Source: Ziziphus jujuba
Taxonomy: Eukaryota; Streptophyta; Magnoliopsida; Rosales; Rhamnaceae
Reading direction: 5' to 3'
Assembly (NCBI RefSeq): GCF_031755915.1
Contig: NC_083386.1
Location: forward strand, 6,748,501-6,812,500
DNA length: 64,000 nucleotides
The notes beneath the pieces were generated by a model that saw only the letters and a program-made list of their open reading frames with translations, was not told the DNA's origin and made no database searches. A program made the translations under genes and the position numbers. Below, one piece after another: positions 56,622 to 64,000 of the stretch (position 1 is its first letter; every line of letters starts with the position of its first letter).

Positions 56622-58306
56622 GATTCAAGAAAATATATGAAATGAAATTGGTCCACATTCAAACCTCTGAACTTTTACGACGAATGTGCGAAGAAATAAA
56701 AAAATTAGATGTAACCCAAATATCAAAATCAAATATTATAGCTGCACTTTTTCAAGCTGTAGAAAAAGGGAAATTTTGTCCTTGTTAAAAGTATATTAAA
56801 GTCGAGTCCAGATCTAGCGGAGACCCAGGATTCCCATGGAGGAACATATTTATGGTTACAATTTGTTGTCACCAGGCAAAAATTTTTAGCCTTATTCGTG
56901 GAGTTGGCTCCAAATTAACAGCAACAAATCGTCTAGATCTATATAGAGACAACATGCTACATATGGCTGGCTTTTTATTGATTCACCCAAAACTTCATCG
57001 TACTTCAGGAGCTGCTTCACAAATGCAGAGAATTACAATGGTTTAAGCTACCTAATATAATTATATATATATATTTCTTTAGCTATATGCTTTAAAATGT
57101 ATTTAATATAACCATGCATTTTTAAAGACACAATCTAGTTGGAAAACTGTTATTTTCTCTAGCAAAATTTTAGTTCTTAAAATCATTATTTAATAAAATA
57201 ATAATTTTGTAATTAAATTGTCTTTATAGGAGCAACAATCATTAATTACTAGTTGGGTAATTCAAATAAAGATCATTTGTATTTTTGTATCCTTTAATTT
57301 GGGAAAGCTAAATTTGCATCCCTTAACTTTAAAACATTTAAATTTAAATTTTCAAATTAAAATTTGTTACATTTTGGGACAACTAGATATTTTGACTAGC
57401 ATCAGTCTCCATCCCACATAAACAACAATTTGTTGTAATCTAGTTTCGTCATTGTAATTTAAACCCTCTATTAGTTTGAAATATTTACATTTTAGTACCC
57501 ACTAATTATTAACATCCTTAACCAAATAAATAAATAAATAAATGATTGGACTAAAATATATATAACAATTGAAATTGAAGGGACTCTAAAATGTAACTTC
57601 CCAACTCATATAGGGCTCAAATAAAGTTATTAATTATATATTTTGCTATAACATTTGATATATTTATATATATATATATATAGCTTTTTTCTATCAATTA
57701 AATTAATTAGAGACAAATGTTCATACTGTATATATATAGGAGTTGGTGTCAGTTGTACCTCCATGGACATGCGGACACACAAACTCACAGTTCTTGACAC
57801 CAAGACAACTATTTACAAGAGAACACAAACAATTGTTACCTGATGGAGAAATATGGATGAAAGAGACAGCGACCTCATGTACTGTTGTTGGTGCACTCAT
57901 TGTTGCAATCATGTTTGCTGCAACATTCACTGTTCCCGGTTAGAATGATGAAAGAACTGGTTACCCAAAGTTTCTTGACAAAATATTTATGCTCTTCATC
58001 ATATCAGATGCAATCTCACTTTCCTCTTCTACTACTTCAGTTTTGATATTCCCTGGAATCCTCACCTCAACATATGCTGAAGATGATTTCCTCAAATCTT
58101 TGCCTAAGAAGCTTATGATTGGTCTTGGCATACCTTTCCTCTCCATTGCTGCAATGATGATATATTTTTGTGCTGCTGTTTTCGTGATGCTTAATGAGAA
58201 GAAATCTTGGATTGGGTTTTTTATAATTTCTCAAGCTAGTATTCCAGTTATTATTTTTTTCTTATTTTATTTAATTTTCCTTGGAAGATTTATGAAGTTG
58301 CTATAA
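56622..58306 (+). pseudogene. ANK3: remnant of Gag-like/ankyrin/PGG gene
   Basis: Exon 6 (56622-57047) holds FKKIYEMKLVHIQTSELLRR and later IFSLIRGVGSKLTATN, with frameshifts near 56768 and 56832 and before the end. The donor after GTTTAAG reads CT instead of GT. Exon 5 and the following intron are fused by a deletion. The PGG exon (57740 on) reads ELVSVVPPWTCGHTN and ATFTVPG, then a TAG at 57942 where ANK2 has a Gly codon, then GYPKFLDKIFMLFIISDAIS to the end. The last part is cut by a deletion and reads IIFFLFYLIFLGRFMKLL from 3' flank sequence. Confidence 0.8.
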
Positions 58307-58564
58307 GGGGTTATTGTAACAAGGATATATGACATTTGAGGGGAAAGTAGAAAATATATATATATATATTTTTATACTGTTCTATTATGTTCAACGAAGA
58401 TGTTCATATTTGGTGATGTTATTCGAATACACGTAATTCATAAATATATATATATATACACACACGTATTGAGAACAAATATAACTCATAAAAATATTAT
58501 TTCTAATTATGTATGATCGAGCGTGAAAGGCCCATTAATTTCCACGTAAGCAGCCTTCATTGTT

Positions 58565-58860
58565 TTTTGGCTAAAACATGGAATTTATTGAAACCAAAAA
58601 AAAAAGACTAAACAGTTAAACAAACAAAGTCTGGACTCAAAAAGCTTCTCCAAATACACTCTTCTAACAGTCTAAAACAAAATCTACACTCAAAAAGATT
58701 CTTCAAATACACTCTTTGATAGTCCAAAATTGAGGTGGGTAACCATTCTAACATTGTAGGATCACTGATCAATTGGGTTGCTCCCCAATAACTAACTAAA
58801 TGGCCCAGTCTATTAGCAATTCTAGGGCCCAAACAAAATTTTATTTTATTTTATTTTATC
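58565..58860 (-). mobile_element. 3' end of a LINE-type element (RNase H tail), antisense
   Basis: On the minus strand, GPRIANRLGHLVSYWGATQL resembles the last helix of the RNase H domain that closes plant L1-type ORF2. It is followed by a short non-coding tail with GGTTTCAATAAATTCCATG. Block A lacks this segment between the matching flanks at 10760 and 10790. It carries a local repeat (AAGAGTGTATTTG...AAGCTTTTTGAGT). Confidence 0.5.
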
Positions 58861-59119
58861 CTACATTCAAGGGTAAACAACCAAAACCTTCTTTATACAC
58901 TCTTCTAACATTAAATTCCCAAAATGCTCTTATCATCATTGCCTTGTTACGTGAGAAAAATCGAAGGAATGAGATAAGGTTATTTTGGACTAAACGGATT
59001 TTAAATGTGGCAAGTACGTACAGACACGTCTTTATAGGCGGGTGTCTGTGTGCGCTAAGGCCGTTGGTGGTAGGCTCTACAGTCTACCATGAAGCTTGAA
59101 GCTTTCAGCGCTTGCAACA

Positions 59120-60092
59120 ATGGCGACGACTAGTGCTTCTCTCCTCCATCTTCCTTCCCCATCTTTCTTTCCTGTCTCTCTTCCAAAAACAGTCATTCCT
59201 ATCCCTCTCCTCCGTCTCAACAAAACCCATATTCTCATTCTTTCTACCATTGCACTTTTCCCACCGTTTCTCCGCGCCAAATTCCTCCTCACCGTCTGAT
59301 GAGCATGTATGGCAAATGGGGTTTCAATTTTCTGACTGTAAGGTCCGAATCCAAACCCAGCATCAACAGAGAGCCTATGCTGCCTCCGTACAATTTACAG
59401 GTTCAACCAAAGGTCCGCAGTCCCTTTTTCATTTTTTGGCTCTCGGGATTGTTTTTTTCGTTGCTAATTGTGTTGCTACATGAAGTTCCAAATATTTTTG
59501 TATTAGTTTTTGGCTTCTGCTGATTTTGTTACTGTGATTTGATATCTAATTTCAGTACAAATTGTTTTGTAGTTTTTCAATTTGCTATAAGAAGTTTGAG
59601 GAGAATTTAGCACAAACAATTTCACTACTCTGATTATTGTGTGTTTTTTAATTTCTCTCTGTTTTCTATAGGAATTCTCATGAATAAACAGATTGTGGTA
59701 TAAATTATTATGTCAAAGTTCAGTTTTTTCATTGAGTATTCGAAGGGTTGAAAGACTTTAAAAATATTTTTCTATTGACCTTATTAGAAGGGATGGTTCT
59801 GCTTTGAATCCAACAAGTCTTTTTGTTCCAAGGAGGATTTATTTTTCCAAAGTAAAGATGAGCAGAAGCGTTTCTAGCAGTCAAGAACCAGTTAAAAAGG
59901 ACATTTCAAACGTGGGATGTCTGAAAACATCGATACCAGACATTACATTTGCTCTAGTAGTGGTTACACACATTATGGAAAATCAAAACCAATTTCATTT
60001 CAATTCTTCCATATGCCTATACTTAGATATCTCAATGAAATATTGGAAATGAGTATTTTTGTACATGGAAGGATCTAGTCTAGACGCAATAA
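59120..60092 (+). pseudogene. NOL: NOL-B: exon 1 and part of intron 1
   Basis: Starts MATTSASLLHLPSPSFFPVS, a Ser-rich chloroplast transit-peptide-like sequence that NOL-A has lost. In another frame it continues MYGKWGFNFLTVRSESKPS and PPYN up to GSTKG, where about 7-8 bases are missing (TACAATTTACAGG versus TACAATGTTCTTATTACCGG), removing NVLIT and the frame. Sequence matches NOL-A intron 1 to about 60092 and then jumps to helicase intron sequence, so all later NOL exons are deleted. Confidence 0.85.
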
Positions 60093-60412
60093 GGTATGTT
60101 AGCCAAAACATTCATGCTCAATTTTCCAAGTCGTACTGATAACCTTTTAGAATTAAATAAGCAAATAAATAAATTGTTTCGTTCTTGAACCGTATTATAC
60201 ATTCATAGATATTCCTCATCTAGATGGAATATTGAGTGTTTCATTGCGAAACATGGTGTTTCCTGGAATTTGCTTTTGTAGATATGCTTTTGTTTCTTTG
60301 TGTTAAGCATAATTTTTTACCTTTGACCATGTTCACTACAAAATATTGTTGGAAACATAAATTAACACGTATTTTTGTTTGTATTAAAATGTTGCCCTAT
60401 CCTCGAGACCTT

Positions 60413-61125
60413 TGTAATAGTCCAGACTATCCGCATTCGATATTGTCCTCGTTGGGCCTGGAGAATCCTCTTACAACCCAGCCCTAAAGATTTTTGTCGA
60501 AACGCGTCGTAATGGTTAGAAAGAATCCTCTTACAGCCTCTACCTACCAGTCCCACTAGCGCGGGCTTTCCAGGCCCAATCACGATATTGTCCGTTTTGG
60601 AAGCTAGGTGGTGAGCCCAATCCTACCCCTCACAGTTTTACTTTCCCTCATGGGAATGCATCGTACGGGAAAGGTATCCACACTCACTTATATGACATGC
60701 TTCGTTCCCTTTTCCAATCTATGTGGACTTCACAATCCTCCCCCCTTGGGGTTCAGCGTCCTCGCTGACACACCGATCCGGATACTGATTCTAATACCAT
60801 CTGTAACAGTCCAGATCACCCGCGTCTGATATTGTCCTCTTTAGGCTTGGGGAATCCTCTTACAACCCAGTTCTCAAGGTTTTTATCAAAACGCGTTGTA
60901 ATGGTTAGGGAGAATTCTCTTACAACCCCTACCTACCAGTCCCACTGGCACGGACTTCCTAGGCCCAATCACGATATTGTCCGCTTTGGAAGCTAGGTGG
61001 TGAGCCCAATCCTACCCCTCACGGTTTTACTTTCCCTCATGGAAACGCGTCGTACGGAAAAAGTATCCACACCCATTTATATGGTATGCTTCGTTATCCT
61101 TTTCCAATTGATGTGGGATTTCACA
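60413..61125 (-). mobile_element. Complete TRIM (miniature LTR retrotransposon)
   Basis: Two LTRs (60413-60734, 322 bp; 60802-61125, 324 bp) flank a 67-base interior. On the minus strand the LTR starts TGTGAAATCCCACATC, and next to it lies TGGTATTAGAATC (60788-60799), a primer site close to that for tRNA-Met. CCCCAAGGGGGGAGGATTG (60732-60750) is the polypurine tract. The target duplication is CCTT (60409-60412 and 61126-61129). Block A at 21957 has the uninterrupted site GAGACCTTTATCTGAG. No coding capacity. Confidence 0.9.
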
Positions 61126-61573
61126 CCTTTATCTGAGATAACTTATTTTCTTAAAGATGGATATAGCTAGTTCATAGATAGGATATAAGAAAATATATTA
61201 GCATCAGGGCTTTAGAGACCATACCTGCATGCATTCTATATATGGTTCAACCTAGCATTCATGAACCATTCCAAACACTGTTGTTCATCATTTTTATTTT
61301 TTCAGTCTTTTCTTTTTTTTTTTGTTCTTTTTTTTTTTCTTTTTTTGGGTTATTAGCTTTTGATTTCTTATGTTTTTCTTGAAAAACTAGCATTGTTTTC
61401 ATTAACAAGTGATATAGTCTTTTTTTTTTTAAATAATTTTACAATATATTTGCTGTTTTACATATCAGATTTCTTCCACTGATGATTGTGTCTGGTCTAG
61501 CTTTAAAAGGAAAAGAATTGTTTGTAGCTATCTAGTTAATCTTTTGGACTATAATGCTCCTGCAGTTTTGTAG

Positions 61574-62020
61574 CTTGAAGATCTTAGGCTGGACATTCAC
61601 AAGGAAAGGAAATATCTTATGCATGCGGTTCAAGAGCTGGTATCCGGAGATCAATGTGAAGGGAGATTTGTATTTGGCAGGGATAGCAAGAAGCCAAAGG
61701 ATTCTGGTAATGATGACAGGTTCACAAGAGATGGAATGAAGAGCTTGCTTCAAACTCTGAGGATGAGGGCAGGGCACTCTCCTCCAAAATACAAAACCAA
61801 GCACCTCAAGACAAATGAGTTTAGAGTGCTGGAAGAGTTCAAGGGTATGCAATTTGTTGGAAAACCTAGGAAAAACAAGCAGGTTACTGAAAGGGATGCT
61901 GCTGTAAAGGCATTGGCATGGTTAACTCATACTACTGACAACAGCCGAGATGAAGATGACAAGTCCCCATCTGATGTGACTGACAACATGCTTAAGCTTC
62001 TTGGGAAACATAGAAGATGA
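61574..62020 (+). pseudogene. DExH-B: last coding exon of the helicase copy
   Basis: After the acceptor TTTTGTAG the frame is open for 148 codons: LEDLRLDIHKERKYLMHAVQ, ELVSGDQCEGRFVFGRDSKK, then RAGHSPPKYKTKHLKTNEFR (double-stranded-RNA-binding-like) to KLLGKHRR and TGA. It keeps the frame that DExH-A has lost. All upstream helicase exons are missing here, so it can only be an orphan exon or part of a fused transcript with NOL-B. Confidence 0.8.
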
Positions 62021-63170
62021 AAATGTCTGGTTGATGATGGATGATGGAAAATGGTAGGAGATTGACATATAAATTCTCGGCATCCTCTGTTAGGATTTCT
62101 GAACACCATGGTGACCTGCAGAATACATAATGTAGTAAAATTTGGCAGCTTGAGGGCGCAGGGAAGTTTTCTAACTGAGTAAATACTCATTCAGTTACCC
62201 TCGTTGGGTGCATGCAATAACAGCTCCCCTCACATGAGATAATCTTTACAAGTTCAACTATGATTGCATTATTTTCAACTATGATTGCATTATTTTGCCA
62301 TAGCAATGAGAAGTTTATAAGGGTGGATAACTTCTCATCAATGTATTGACCACTAGTTCTGTAACTTATCATAACTTAGTACATAGGAAGTGAAGGTTCG
62401 AAAGTTTCCAACAATACAGGGTTTCATCTATCTCTAGTTGAAAATAGTTCAGGCAAGCAAACAGATGGAGAGTGCAATGGGTTGACCAAGCAGTCTCCCT
62501 CAGAAAAGAAATTGAATTACATTCGATAGCTTTGTGAACAAATTGATTCTTTTTATCACGTAAAATATTGTAACTTGCTGTAAATTATTCAATAAATTCA
62601 TTCTTCATTCCTTCGAAGTTATGTAAAATCTCCCTTATAATGGTTGTTTTATCACTGTGATTAGAAAATATGTGTATATATATATATATACACATATATG
62701 TAGTTAAATAAGAAAAAATAGTAACAAAAGAACAAGCAAAATTGAAACTACAGCTAAATATTTAGTCAACTACTTTAATTAATTATTTCAGTACAATGAT
62801 TGCCTTTGAAATGAACTACAGTATTCATTCTAAAATGTATATTGGGATGGAGATAGCATTTCGCAACCAACGTTAAATGATTCAATAATTGAAGTCATCC
62901 TATTTCCCTTCCCATCTATCTTATGCCAGATACAATCAAATATTCAATTTTCTGTAGTTTCCTACATTTTTGCTTCAACACTGGATTCATAATCTCAAAA
63001 TCTGCTACCACAGATTATTGTTTCTCTATTTTTTGTTTTTTGTTTTAAATTCTTTTGAGCAATTTTTTGTTTAAACTTTTTGTTGTGTGTTCTGAAGTTT
63101 GACTACGAGTAAGAAAAAAGGTATTGTTTCAAGGATGTAATTGTTCATCAACTTCTTAACAAAGAAAACA
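62021..63170 (+). other. DExH-B 3' flank with conserved tail frame
   Basis: Matches 22843-22881 plus 31747-32790 of block A. The tail frame at 62392-62529 (EGSKVSNNTGFHLSLVENSS ... LNYIR, stop) equals that at 32048-32185 in length. The sequence GATTGACATATAAATTCTCGG near 62060 is the empty site of the retrotransposon at 22882-31746. Confidence 0.7.
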
Positions 63171-63420
63171 ATGGGATTGGGGAGCTCAAGGTTCGAACCT
63201 ACTTGAGAGGCGAAGATTTGAGGGACAAAGTGGAATCCATGGAAGAACCTCCAAAACCAGTTGTAAATAGTGGTGATGAAGCTGAATTCAAAGCTTGGGA
63301 TGAAGAAGAATGCCTGATCTGTTCTTCAAGCCATCCAGATGTCTTGTGGTTTAGATGCTTTTTGTGAGACCAGAAACTTTAATTCTACCAAAATTGCTCG
63401 TGATACTTTGGTTAAGACAA
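63171..63420 (+). pseudogene. Fourth Gag-like exon 1 fragment (ANK4)
   Basis: Encodes ELKVRTYLRGEDLRDKVESM, EEPPKPVVNSGDEAEFKAWD, and in shifted frames SCGLDAFCETRNFNSTKIA, matching exon 1 of ANK1 and ANK2 (VKTYLMGEDLWDIVESMDEP). The NYxxWS start is replaced by flank sequence, and Trp in DLWDIVE is now Arg. It is diverged and broken, but shows that another unit of the array lies here. Confidence 0.7.
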
Positions 63421-64000
63421 GAAATACTGCACAGTAATTAAGCATATTGCCTCTTCACCTACATATATCCAAAGGTTGAATGAATCATATGATAAGAATA
63501 ATTAGGCCAAATCATTTGAAAATTAAAAGCTTCCAACTGAAGGGAAGAAAGTTCTCATTAAAACTTTAGGGAAGAATCAAGAATAAAGTAGTTCTTCAAT
63601 TTGTACGTGCAATAGATCATACATAGATAAACAACCGCATTCTATGTCAAAATAATTTCAAACTTTCTCTCTAGTTGGAATAGAAAACCCCATGAATAAT
63701 TAAGGCTCAAGTGTAACACTAATTTATTAATTTTAACAATTGCCATGCAATCAGGTCCAAAACTAGAACTACTAAATTTATCAATTCCCATATATAAAAT
63801 TGCAATTTCAGTAGATAGAGAAGAAACAATTGAGATTAAGTTTCTATCACTGCATCTGATTGCAAGCCAAGCCTACCATGTCTGACTACTCCAGCCTCTC
63901 AACATGAAAGAAATGTCACTCAACCCTCATGAATTCTACATTTGATACCTTCATGCAAATAAATATCATTTAACCGACTTTTTATGGAATCATTGCCCAA
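63421..64000. other. AT-rich sequence to the window end
   Basis: No gene, repeat or element edge recognised. Confidence 0.4.

Overview
The window is plant nuclear DNA from a eudicot, probably a rosid; a Rosales affinity is only a guess. The evidence is spliced relics of a chlorophyll b reductase NOL gene, a DExH-box RNA helicase gene and ankyrin-PGG genes, together with plant-type chromovirus, CACTA, PIF/Harbinger, TRIM and LINE sequences. Base composition is AT-rich outside the GC-rich LTRs, and no bacterial features are present. No host gene here looks intact.

The host scaffold is a duplicated block in + orientation: ankyrin-PGG gene, then NOL, then the 3' half of a DExH helicase. Block A covers about 0.9-32.2 kb: ANK1 1594-10347, NOL-A 10942-18287, DExH-A 18755-22842 plus a tail exon at 32048-32185. 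ANK2 (36876-55062) is a further tandem ankyrin copy. Block C covers about 55.1-62.5 kb: ANK3, NOL-B exon 1, DExH-B. A fourth first-exon copy at about 63.17 kb suggests the array continues past the window. The ankyrin genes begin with an exon that resembles a retrotransposon Gag (UBN2/DUF4219-like) domain and end with a membrane-spanning PGG exon. Each copy carries its own stop codons, frameshifts, splice-site losses or insertions.

The scaffold is inflated by one Ty3/Gypsy family with giant LTRs of about 2.8-3.1 kb that start TGTAACA and end CCTGACA. There is one full-length element (22882-31746, TSD TATAA), with tRNA-iMet primer site, polypurine tract, nearly identical LTRs and a scrambled interior (integrase before gag). 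There are three solo LTRs with perfect 5-bp TSDs (4659-7644, 12549-15460, 47804-50863). A composite insertion (37076-51252, TSD TCTGC) splits exon 1 of ANK2. Block C supplies the empty site for the full-length insertion, and block A supplies the empty site for a TRIM in block C. The LTR copies are mosaics of two 5' modules and two central modules.

Inside the composite insertion lies a PIF/Harbinger-like DNA transposon (from 38074 to about 44814). It carries a spliced DDE transposase gene, a Myb/SANT-like gene and a third small ORF encoding an RNase H1-type RNA:DNA hybrid-binding (viroplasmin, Cauli_VI) domain. It also has a 5' non-coding exon present three times in tandem, and an antisense two-exon fragment of a RAB5-like GTPase gene. 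All three ORFs are open, but the expected catalytic Glu of the transposase reads Gln and the right terminal inverted repeat is missing. This element is the most novel-looking part of the window.
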